Program-made: the position numbers and the translations under genes | Part shown: piece by piece, positions 40,501 to 55,500 of the stretch | Layout of the letters: every line of letters starts with the position of its first letter | Numbering within the stretch: the first letter of the stretch is position 1 | The notes under the pieces: generated by a model | Database searches by the model: none | Seen by the model: only the letters and a program-made list of their open reading frames with translations | Told to the model about the DNA's origin: nothing | NCBI RefSeq assembly: GCF_019097595.1 | Contig: NC_080731.1 | Span: 21,894,866 to 21,958,865, forward strand | DNA from: Hemibagrus wyckioides | Taxonomy: Eukaryota > Chordata > Actinopteri > Siluriformes > Bagridae | DNA length: 64,000 nucleotides | Direction: 5' to 3'

Positions 40501-43500
40501 TCCACGGCTTCTGGTTGGAGTGTGTGGTGATGGACTTGGAGGCGATCACGTCATCGATGCACTTCCCGATGTAGCCGGACACTGATGCCATGTACTCCTC
40601 CAAGTCATATCCATATCCAACCTGAACAGATATGGAAATGGTTTGACATGTAATATATTCATCTCCAAGCATATGACTATCCACTGCCATAATCTTTAGA
40701 GGAGTTGCACAGTGGGTAACTGGAGTTCTTCCACCAGCTGGCAGTGGATGAGGTTCACAGCAGACCCTGAATCCACCAAGGAGGAGATGTGGCAACTTTC
40801 ACTGGTGAAGCATAGTTGCACTGGTAGTGTCAGGCTGTGGGGGCAGGAAGCAGGGTTAACCTGGGTGTGATGCACCTCTGTGAGTGCTGTTGCCTTACCC
40901 AGCTGCATATGCTCTGGCAGGCTTGGTGTCATAGTGGTCGTGGAGCCACTACATTGATGATAGGTGTGTAGCAGATTATTCAGATGGATGGCAGGGGTAA
41001 TGTATTGGCTCAACAGCTGGTCCTCACCCTTACATTCAATCTCAGCCTGCAGTCTGGGCTAAAGGTATTCACTGAAAATGGCTTGTAGAGATGTGTCATT
41101 CCAGCCACTTTGTGCAGCAAGTGTCCTGAAATTTACAGCATAATCGGCCGCTGACTCTGAGCCCTGGCACAGCTGAAGCAACTGAGCTGACACTTTGCAA
41201 ACAATACAAAATGGCAGGCAGAGTCGAAATCAGCAAAACAGGCTAAGAGTCCAATAATCCAAACAAAGCAATTCATAAAGCAAAGGGACCAAAAACACAA
41301 TCAAAAATTGAAATCCAAACAAACAATGAGTACAAGTTCAAACTTCTGAGGGAACAATAGCAATGGAAAGAAAATGGCTCAGTAAGTAGCAAAACTAACA
41401 ATACTTCAGCTTTCAAAGGCGTGAGCACAGTTTAAATGTACTGAAACTAGGAAGTAACCCAGCAGTAAGTGGCGTTCCCCAGATGTCCCCAGTACTCTGG
41501 AGAGGGCCTCCTCTGATGGTCTGGAGGGGGAATTGTGGGTAGTGCTGTTACAGAAGGTTTCCTATGCCTTTAATGTCCCAAGTCATACATCTAATGTGGA
41601 ATAGACTTAGGTAGGAAAGTACCTGGAGAATTGGAGAATTCACCATTTACTCCACCAATGCACTGGAGAAAATATCTGTACATTGATAAAATGTTCTTTT
41701 GGGTTTATTTTGTAGAAGCTGCTGGAACTGCCTCTAAGCTGATATCAGGATAAAATAATAATAAGAAAAAAAACAAAGTTGGGGTTCGAAGTGCAATGCT
41801 CTTCAGAGTATTTATACAAATCTAATTTGTGGTCTTTCTCATTATCTACTGTATGTGCAATAAAAGGAATTATCGATGAGTAACAAAATCGTTCTATAAT
41901 CGGCATCAAATTGACACAACAGGTCACTGCAGGTGGGCTAATGACAAATGGTGTTGTCCATGGGTAACAAACGGCAATAACAGTGGATATCAAAGGTGTC
42001 AACAGAGGTGGTGGCAGATATCTCTAGAGTTGGGCTGACAATGGAGTGTCTGTGCTCAACACATTCTTTATTTAATCGAAATAAAAATTATTGGGTCTTA
42101 AACAAAGGAAATTGTGGTTATAAGATAAGGTCATAGACAAAAGACTGCAAAATCATCACAGAGTGTGCCAAGATATATTGAAAATTTATCATACATATAA
42201 ACACACTTTCTGTAGAAATGAGAAAATAAGAGAAAAAGAAGTAACACAGGACACATGCACACCCCCAAGTACCTCCAGTATATTAAAAGAGAAGATGGAA
42301 ATCTACACCAGGGTACATATGTAACCCAGTTCCCTGAGAAGGGAATGAGATGCTGCGTCATGGATGGCACTATGGTGTGAAATCACACCGATTTATTGGC
42401 TCGAATAGGTCATATGACAAAGCAGAGCGTGCCAGCAAGACCATTAAAGGGCATCTACATCACATTACTCCAGCTTCTACTTGTCTGAAGGAAGTGCGAG
42501 TGGACGCCCGGGGTGTGGCTAGCGATGCAGCATCTCGTCCCATTCTCAGGGAAGCTGGTGTAGTTCCCTTTTGAGGGAACTCGACGCTATGGGAACACCA
42601 ATACCAACGCCAGACCCCAGAAAATGTCTGTCCCAGAGGTTGTGAAAGAGCACAAATGAGCCAGGAGCAAAGCATCATTAGCTCCTGTAAGACCCAGGAC
42701 ACAGGTGTGGGGTCCAGGTTAAAGAAACTGTTAAAGGTGTGCAGAGAGGACCATCCTGCCACAGCACAAATATCCTGGGGGGAACGTCAATGCCTACACC
42801 TATACACCTAGTGGAGCAAGTGATACACCTAGTGGAGCAAGCGATACACCTAGTGGAGCAAGCTGTAATCTTTAGAGCTGAAGCCACACAGCGTGCCTTA
42901 TAGGCCTAGGATAAAGCTACCACTACCCAGCTCAAGGTGCTGATAGGTGACCGGATTGCTTTTGTTGTGGCCGCAAAAGCAGACAAAAGGGAGATGACTT
43001 ATGCCTTGCATTCGAGCAATAGTACGTAAGTCCCAAGAACCCAAATGTGCATTCCAGGTGAAGTCTCTCCTGGTCTGCCAACTCACTGAGCACAGGGCAG
43101 AAGGCCTGCAGAAAGGCTGGATGACTGGCTTATAGCAGAGCTGTTTCCAGGGTAAGAAACTCCTCAGAGGCTGAGTCCATTGGCTCAAAGGGGGCTTGGA
43201 GAAGCCCCTCCATGACCACTTTTAGCTCACAGGAGTGGAGACACGGTCTACAGGAAAGCCTCAGCTGCATGGCACCACACAGGAGGTAAGAGACCAGAGA
43301 ACAGGCACATGACTCACAGCAATGGCTGCCATGTATACCTTAATGTAGAGGATTATAGGCCCTCAAAGTGGCAACCTTAGTTGGGAGTACGGAGTCTAGG
43401 AGCTGGTCCCCTTCAGGGGCTCTAAAATCTCAGGGTGGGGTGGATGATAGCCCCATGCAACTTAGAGAGGAGGCTCCTCCTGACGGGAATCTCCTAAGAA

Positions 43501-46500
43501 GGACCATCCAAAGGGAAAAGAGAAAGACACAGGGCACAGTGGGTTGACTCCTCAGGGGCGAAAATAGCCACTTCTGCCCAGCCAAATAAAATTGCTATAT
43601 GTATTCCACCACCTACGGGGGGAAACGCCATTCCCCAGGCCCCAGCCCCTGCCTCAGCAAAAAGCCTGATTCCCAATCATGTGCTCTGGATTGTAAAAAA
43701 GCTCTCAGCAAGAGACATCTGGTCTCTACCCAGGGCCAGATCTGGTGCACTAACCTGAACAGAGGGCACAAACACAGACCACCCTAATGTTTGATGAAGG
43801 GGACCTCCAAAGGTAGCCCCTGAGTTTCAGGAGAAAGTGTTTCAGCACTAAAAATATAGCCCTCATCTTCAGGCAATCTGTGTGCCATGAAAGACAGGAG
43901 CCCTCCTAAATGCCATAGGTAGGGTGGCCGTCTAGGGCCGCTCCCCAGCCAGAGAGGGGGGTGTCCGTCAAAAGAGTCCTGCAACAAGGACACGCCCTAA
44001 GAGTGGGACTCAAGGTGAGAAACCAGGGTCTGTCCACATAAGAAGGGTACGACGCTAGTGGTGCGTAACCCTTGTGACCTTGAAAAGGGTGTCTGCGTTG
44101 GGTGAAAACCCCTGCACCTCAGCCAGAGTTGAAACAGTCTCACGTGTAGCAGACACAGAGGAATAGCTTTGGCCACTACAGTCATGAACTGAGCACCCTC
44201 TAAGTCTCTAAGTAGAGGCAGAGAGGCTCTAGCCTAGTACGATTTTAAAGTCAAACCTTTATGGCAGAAAGGATGGAATTCCCCAGAGTGAAAGACAGAT
44301 GTGCCTGCATCATGGCTGAATCCCCAACTATCCTCCAGAAGGTTTTTCTCAGAGAGGGAAAAAGCACACACCACTGGGATGAGGCCTAGGAACTTCATGT
44401 GGGCAAGAAGAATTCAGCACTGGTACGCTTTGCCCCAAAAGCAAACTAGTTGAGTCTCCCGTGCTCTGGTGAGATGCATATATGAATAGGATTCAGGATT
44501 ATTGTCAGTCCTTGGACCAGATCTGCAACACAATGACCTTGAGTGTTAACTTCTATGTGTAGCCCCCATCCTTCCTGGAAAACAAGACATGCTGGCTAGA
44601 CTTGGGAGGGGAATGCACTCTACAACCCCTTTCTCAGATGTGAGAGAGGTTCCTCATGCTGGAATGAGGTTCCGTCTGTGCCAACAACAGTGGGCAGCAC
44701 ATCCTGAAAGAAGGAGAACGGGAGGCAAACCGGTTTCTGTAGCCTTTTCTCACAGAACCCATCATGATGCACCCAGTAGAAGCTTCCACACTGCCAGGTG
44801 GTCTGAGAGAGGTGTTAGCCTCTGTTCTCACCTTACATAGTGCCCTGAAACAGCAAGCTGGCAGGGGCTAAACCAGGAGGTGGCAACACATAAGGAGCAG
44901 GAGCATGGGTGGTGGTGGGATAGGCAGCAGTCGAAATGGCCCTAAAGTGGCATCCCTGACAACCCTAGCCCTCAGGCAATGGCGCTGGCCAGCCATCCAG
45001 ATTATAGATGTGGTGGCTCAGGCTGCAACATTAGACTTCATTTCCTGCCTCAGTAGGCCAGGCTGGGGCTACTGGCTTTGCCCTAGCTCCTCACTACAGT
45101 GAAGGAAGAACAGGCCCTTAGGAGACATCAGGACAACTAAGAGAAAGGTTTAGTCCCTTTCTTTTGTCTCTGTCAGATTGCCTCTCTGTGGTTACTAAAT
45201 GCAGTCATGAAACGGCCAATAGCATGGGCCGTCTGCTTTGTGGCACAGAGGGCTAAATCTGTGGCCTGGCGGAGTTCAGACCTCATTGATGAACCTCATT
45301 CAGCAGATGAGCTCCTTCGGCAGATCAGCTCAGTATAACTGCAACACTGCCATTGTGTGCAGCACCGCAACAGCTTAACCTGCGGAATCCATCATTACCA
45401 CCTTCATTACTTCTAGTCTTCAGATTCTGTTACACAAGCTGAAAAGAAAAATAGAACACCACTAAACAAACTTTACCTTAAACAGAAATGTGCAGAACAC
45501 ACTATCCATAACATGGAGTACACATACACACTGTGCTCCATAACACACACTACTCAATAACACACACTACTCAATAACACACACTACTCCATAACACACA
45601 CTACTCCATAACACACTACTCCATAACACACACTACTCCATAACACACACTACCCCATAACACACTACTCCATAACACACACTACTCCATAACACACACT
45701 ACTCCATAACACACTACTCCATAACACACACTACTCCATAACACACTACTCCATAACACACACTACTCCATAACACACACTACTCCATAACACACACTAC
45801 TCCATAACACACACTACTCCATAACACACTACTCCATAACACACTACTCCATAACACACACTACGCCATAACACACACTACCCCATAACACACTACTCCA
45901 TAACACACTACTCCATAACACACACTACTCCATAACACACTACTCCATAACACACTACTCCATAACACACACTACTCCATAACACACACTACTCCATAAC
46001 ACACTACTCCATAACACACTACTCCATAACACACACTACTCCATAACACACACTACCCCATAACACACTACTCCATAACACACACTACTCCATAACACAC
46101 ACTACTCCATAACACACTACTCCATAACACACTACTCCATAACACACACTACTCCATAACACACACTACTCCATAACACACACTACTCCATAACACACAC
46201 TACTCCATAACACACTACTCCATAACACACACTGCTCCATAACACACTACTCCATAACACACACTACTCCATAACACACACTACTCCATAACACACACTA
46301 CTCCATAACACACTACTCCATAACACACACTACTCCATAACACACTACTCCATAACACACACTACTCCATAACACACACTACTCCATAACACACACTACT
46401 CCATAACACACTGCTCCATAACACACTACTCCATAACACACACTACTCCATAACACACACTACTCCATAACACACACTACTCCATAACACACTACTCCAT

Positions 46501-49500
46501 AACACACACTACTCCATAACACACTACTCCATAACACACACTACTCCATAACACACACTACTCCATAACACACACTACTCCATAACACACACTACTCCAT
46601 AACACACACTACTCCATAACACACTACTCCATAACACACACTACTCCATAACACACTACTCCATAACACACACTACTCCATAACACACACTACTCCATAA
46701 CACACTACTCCATAACACACACACTACTCCATAACACACACTACTCCATAACACACACTACTCCATAACACACTACTCCATAACACACTACTCCATAACA
46801 CACACTACTCCATAACACACTACTCCATAACACACACTACTCCATAACACACTACTCCATAACACACACTACTCCATAACACACACTACTCCATAACACA
46901 CACTACTCCATAACACACTACTCCATAACACACACTACTCCATAACACACTACTCCATAACACACACTACTCCATAACACACTACTCCATAACACACACT
47001 ACTCCATAACACACTACTCCATAACACACACTACTCCATAACACACACTACTCCATAACACACTACTCCATAACACACACTACTCCATAACACACTACTC
47101 CATAACACACACTACTCCATAACACACACTACTCCATAACACACACTACTCCATAACACACTACTCCATAACACACACTACTCCATAACACACACTACTC
47201 CATAACACACACTACTCCATAACACACTACTCCATAACACACACTACTCCATAACACACTACTCCATAACACACACTACTCCATAACACACTACTCCATA
47301 ACACACACTACTCCATAACACACACTACTCCATAACACACACTACTCCATAACACACTACTCCATAACACACACTACTCCATAACACACACTACTCCATA
47401 ACACACTACTCCATAACACACTACTCCATAACACACTACTCCATAACACACACTACTCCATAACACACTGCTCCATAACACACTACTCCATAACACACAC
47501 TACTCCATAACACACTACTCCATAACACACTACTCCATAACACACACTACTCCATAACACACTACTCCATAACACACTACTCCATAACACACTACTCCAT
47601 AACACACTACTCCATAACACACTACTCCATAACACACACTACTCCATAACACACACTACTCCATAACACACTACTCCATAACACACTACTCCATAACACA
47701 CACTACTCCATAACACACTACTCCATAACACACACTACTCCATAACACACTGCTCCATAACACACTACTCCATAACACACACTACTCCATAACACACTAC
47801 TCCATAACACACTACTCCATAACACACACTACTCCATAACACACACTACTCCATAACACACTACTCCATAACACACACTACTCCATAACACACTACTCCA
47901 TAACACACACTACTCCATAACACACACTACTCCATAACACACACTACTCCATAACACACTGCTCCATAACACACACTACTCCATAACACACACTACTCCA
48001 TAACACACTACTCCATAACACACTACTCCATAACACACACTACTCCATAACACACTACTCCATAACACACACTACTCCATAACACACTGCTCCATAACAC
48101 ACTACTCCATAACACACACTACTCCATAACACACTGCTCCATAACACACACTACTCCATAACACACTACTCCATAACACACTACTCCATAACACACACTA
48201 CTCCATAACACACTACTCCATAACACACACTACTCCATAACACACACTACTCCATAACACACTACTCCATAACACACACTACTCCATAACACACACTACT
48301 CCATAACACACACTACTCCATAACACACACTACTCCATAACACACTGCTCCATAACACACACTACTCCATAACACACACTACTCCATAACACACACTACT
48401 CCATAACACACACTACTCCATAACACACTACTCCATAACACACACTACTCCATAACACACACTACTCCATAACACACTACTCCATAACACACACTACTCC
48501 ATAACACACACTACTCCATAACACACACTACTCCATAACACACACTACTCCATAACACACACTACTCCATAACACACACTACTCCATAACACACTACTCC
48601 ATAACACACACTACTCCATAACACACACTACTCCATAACACACACTACTCCATAACACACACTACTCCATAACACACTGCTCCATAACACACACTACTCC
48701 ATAACACACACTACTCCATAACACACACTACTCCATAACACACACTACTCCATAACACACTACTCCATAACACACACTACTCCATAACACACACTACTCC
48801 ATAACACACTACTCCATAACACACACTACTCCATAACACACACTACTCCATAACACACACTACTCCATAACACACACTACTCCATAACACACACTACTCC
48901 ATAACACACACTACTCCATAACACACACTACTCCATAACACACACTACTCCATAACACACACTACTCCATAACACACACTACTCCATAACACACTACTCC
49001 ATAACACACACTACTCCATAACACACACTACTCCATAACACACTACTCCATAACACACACTACTCCATAACACACACTACTCCATAACACACTACTCCAT
49101 AACACACACTACTCCATAACACACTACTCCATAACACACACTACTCCATAACACACTACTCCATAACACACACTACTCCATAACACACACTACTCCATAA
49201 CACACACTACTCCATAACACACTGCTCCATAACACACACTACTCCATAACACACACTACTCCATAACACACACTACTCCATAATACACACTACTCCATAA
49301 CACACACTACTCCATAACACACACTACTCCATAACACACACTACTCCATAACACACTGCTCCATAACACACACTACTCCATAACACACACTACTCCATAA
49401 CACACTACTCCATAACACACACTACTCCATAACACACACTACTCCATAACACACTACTCCATAACACACACTACTCCATAACACACACTACTCCATAACA

Positions 49501-52500
49501 CACTGCTCCATAACACACACTACTCCATAACACACACTACTCCATAACACACTGCTCCATAACACACACTACTCCATAACACACACTACTCCATAACACA
49601 CACTACTCCATAACACACACTACTCCATAACACACACTACTCCATAACACACTGCTCCATAACACACACTACTCCATAACACACACTACTCCATAACACA
49701 CTACTCCATAACACACACTACTCCATAACACACACTACTCCATAACACACTACTCCATAACACACTACTCCATAACACACTACTCCATAACACACTACAC
49801 CATAACACACTACTCCATAACACACACTACTCCATAACACACTACTCCATAACACACACTACTCCATAACACACTACTCCATAACACACACTACTCCATA
49901 ACACACTACTCCATAACACACACTACTCCATAACACACACTACTCCATAACACACTGCTCCATAACACACTACTCCATAACACACACTACTCCATAACAC
50001 ACTACTCCATAACACACACTACTCCATAACACACTACTCCATAACACACACTACTCCATAACACACTACTCCATAACACACACTACTCCATAACACACAC
50101 TACTCCATAACACACTGCTCCATAACACACTACTCCATAACACACACTACTCCATAACACACTACTCCATAACACACACTACTCCATAACACACTACTCC
50201 ATAACACACACTACTCCATAACACACTACTCCATAACACACACTACTCCATAACACACACTACTCCATAACACACACTACTCCATAACACACACTACTCC
50301 ATAACACACACTACTCCATAACACACTACTCCATAACACACTACTCCATAACACACACTACTCCATAACACACACTACTCCATAACACACTACTCCATAA
50401 CACACTACTCCATAACACACACTACTCCATAACACACTACTCCATAACACACACTACTCCATAACACACACTACTCCATAACACACTACTCCATAACACA
50501 CACTACTCCATAACACACACTACTCCATAACACACTGCTCCATAACACACACTACTCCATAACACACACTACTCCATAACACACACTACTCCATAACACA
50601 CTGCTCCATAACACACACTACTCCATAACACACACTACTCCATAACACACTACTCCATAACACACACTACTCCATAACACACTACTCCATAACACACTAC
50701 TCCATAACACACTACTCCATAACACACTACTCCATAACACACACTACTCCATAACACACTACTCCATAACACACTACTCCATAACACACACTACTCCATA
50801 ACACACTACTCCATAACACACACTACTCCATAACACACACTACTCCATAACACACTACTCCATAACACACACTACTCCATAACACACACTACTCCATAAC
50901 ACACTGCTCCATAACACACACTACTCCATAACACACACTACTCCATAACACACACTACTCCATAACACACTGCTCCATAACACACACTACTCCATAACAC
51001 ACACTACTCCATAACACACTACTCCATAACACACACTACTCCATAACACACTACTCCATAACACACTACTCCATAACACACTACTCCATAACACACACTA
51101 CTCCATAACACACTACTCCATAACACACTACTCCATAACACACTGCTCCATAACACACACTACTCCATAACACACTGCTCCATAACACACACTACTCCAT
51201 AACACACTACTCCATAACACACACTACTCCATAACACACTGCTCCATAACACACACTACTCCATAACACACACTGCTCCATAACACACACTACTCCATAA
51301 CACACACTACTCCATAACACACTACTCCATAACACACACTACTCCATAACACACACTACTCCATAACACACACTACTCCATAACACACACTACTCCATAA
51401 CACACTGCTCCATAACACACACTACTCCATAACACACTGCTCCATAACACACACTACTCCATAACACACACTACTCCATAACACACACTACTCCATAACA
51501 CACTGCTCCATAACACACACTACTCCATAACACACACTGCTCCATAACACACACTACTCCATAACACACACTACTCCATAACACACTACTCCATAACACA
51601 CACTACTCCATAACACACACTACTCCATAACACACTACTCCATAACACACACTACTCCATAACACACACTACTCCATAACACACACTACTCCATAACACA
51701 CTACTCCATAACACACACTACTCCATAACACACTGCTCCATAACACACACTACTCCATAACACACTACTCCATAACACACTACTCCATAACACACTACTC
51801 CATAACACACACTACTCCATAACACACTACTCCATAACACACTACTCCATAACACACTGCTCCATAACACACACTACTCCATAACACACTGCTCCATAAC
51901 ACACACTACTCCATAACACACTGCTCCATAACACACACTACTCCATAACACACACTACTCCATAACACACACTACTCCATAACACACTACTCCATAACAC
52001 ACACTACTCCATAACACACACTACTCCATAACACACTGCTCCATAACACACACTACTCCATAACACACTACTCCATAACACACTACTCCATAACACACTA
52101 CTCCATAACACACTACTCCATAACACACTGCTCCATAACACACACTACTCCATAACACACTGCTCCATAACACACACTACTCCATAACACACACTACTCC
52201 ATAACACACACTACCCCATAACACACTACTCCATAACACACTACTCCATAACACACACTACTCCATAACACACACTACCCCATAACACACTACTCCATAA
52301 CACACTGCTCCATAACACACACTACTCCATAACACACTGCTCCATAACACACACTACTCCATAACACACTACTCCATAACACACACTACTCCATAACACA
52401 CACTACTCCATAACACACTACTCCATAACACACTGCTCCATAACACACACTACTCCATAACACACTGCTCCATAACACACACTACTCCATAACACACACT

Positions 52501-55500
52501 ACTCCATAACACACACTACTCCATAACACACTACTCCATAACACACACTACTCCATAACACACACTACTCCATAACACACTGCTCCATAACACACACTAC
52601 TCCATAACACACTGCTCCATAACACACACTACTCCATAACACACTACTCCATAACACACTACTCCATAACACACACTACTCCATAACACACTACTCCATA
52701 ACACACTACTCCATAACACACTGCTCCATAACACACACTACTCCATAACACACTGCTCCATAACACACACTACTCCATAACACACTGCTCCATAACACAC
52801 ACTACTCCATAACACACTACTCCATAACACACACTACTCCATAACACACTGCTCCATAACACACTACTCCATAACACACACTACTCCATAACACACACTA
52901 CTCCATAACACACACTACACCATAACACACTACTCCATAACACACTACTCCATAACACACTACTCCATAACACACTACTCCATAACACACACTACTCCAT
53001 AACACACTACTCCATAACACACTACTCCATAACACACTGCTCCATAACACACACTACTCCATAACACACACTACTCCATAACACACTACTCCATAACACA
53101 CACTACTCCATAACACACTGCTCCATAACACACACTACTCCATAACACACTGCTCCATAACACACACTACTCCATAACACACTGCTCCATAACACACACT
53201 ACTCCATAACACACACTACTCCATAACACACTACTCCATAACACACACTACTCCATAACACACACTACTCCATAACACACACTACCCCATAACACACTAC
53301 TCCATAACACACTACTCCATAACACACACTACTCCATAACACACACTACCCCATAACACACTACTCCATAACACACTGCTCCATAACACACACTACTCCA
53401 TAACACACTGCTCCATAACACACACTACTCCATAACACACTACTCCATAACACACACTACTCCATAACACACACTACTCCATAACACACTACTCCATAAC
53501 ACACTGCTCCATAACACACACTACTCCATAACACACTGCTCCATAACACACACTACTCCATAACACACACTACTCCATAACACACACTACTCCATAACAC
53601 ACTACTCCATAACACACACTACTCCATAACACACACTACTCCATAACACACTGCTCCATAACACACACTACTCCATAACACACTGCTCCATAACACACAC
53701 TACTCCATAACACACTACTCCATAACACACTACTCCATAACACACACTACTCCATAACACACTACTCCATAACACACTACTCCATAACACACTGCTCCAT
53801 AACACACACTACTCCATAACACACTGCTCCATAACACACACTACTCCATAACACACTGCTCCATAACACACACTACTCCATAACACACTACTCCATAACA
53901 CACACTACTCCATAACACACTGCTCCATAACACACTACTCCATAACACACACTACTCCATAACACACACTACTCCATAACACACACTACACCATAACACA
54001 CTACTCCATAACACACTACTCCATAACACACTACTCCATAACACACTACTCCATAACACACACTACTCCATAACACACTACTCCATAACACACTACTCCA
54101 TAACACACTGCTCCATAACACACACTACTCCATAACACACACTACTCCATAACACACTACTCCATAACACACACTACTCCATAACACACTGCTCCATAAC
54201 ACACACTACTCCATAACACACTGCTCCATAACACACACTACTCCATAACACACTGCTCCATAACACACACTACTCCATAACACACTACTCCATAACACAC
54301 TACACCATAACACACTACTCCATAACACACTACTCCATAACACACACTACTCCATAACACACACTACTCCATAACACACACTACTCCATAACACACTACT
54401 CCATAACACACACTACTCCATAACACACACTACTCCATAACACACTACTCCATAACACACACTACTCCATAACACACTGCTCCATAACACACACTACTCC
54501 ATAACACACTGCTCCATAACACACACTACTCCATAACACACACTACTCCATAACACACTACTCCATAACACACTACACCATAACACACACTACTCCATAA
54601 CACACACTACTCCATAACACACACTACTCCATAACACACTACTCCATAACACACTACTCCATAACACACACTACTCCATAACACACACTACTCCATAACA
54701 CACTGCTCCATAACACACACTACTCCATAACACACTACTCCATAACACACACTACTCCATAACACACTGCTCCATAACACACTACTCCATAACACACACT
54801 ACTCCATAACACACACTACTCCATAACACACACTACACCATAACACACTACTCCATAACACACTACTCCATAACACACTACTCCATAACACACTACTCCA
54901 TAACACACACTACTCCATAACACACTACTCCATAACACACTACTCCATAACACACTGCTCCATAACACACACTACTCCATAACACACACTACTCCATAAC
55001 ACACTACTCCATAACACACACTACTCCATAACACACTGCTCCATAACACACACTACTCCATAACACACTGCTCCATAACACACACTACTCCATAACACAC
55101 TGCTCCATAACACACACTACTCCATAACACACTACTCCATAACACACTACACCATAACACACTACTCCATAACACACTACTCCATAACACACACTACTCC
55201 ATAACACACACTACTCCATAACACACACTACTCCATAACACACTACTCCATAACACACACTACTCCATAACACACACTACTCCATAACACACTACTCCAT
55301 AACACACACTACTCCATAACACACTGCTCCATAACACACACTACTCCATAACACACTGCTCCATAACACACACTACTCCATAACACACACTACTCCATAA
55401 CACACTACTCCATAACACACTACACCATAACACACACTACTCCATAACACACACTACTCCATAACACACACTACTCCATAACACACTACTCCATAACACA

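Noticed and set aside
38819..40795. 658-codon frame as a host gene
   Set aside because: It is LINE reverse transcriptase fused to gypsy sequence by insertion; RT motifs and both element contexts are clear.
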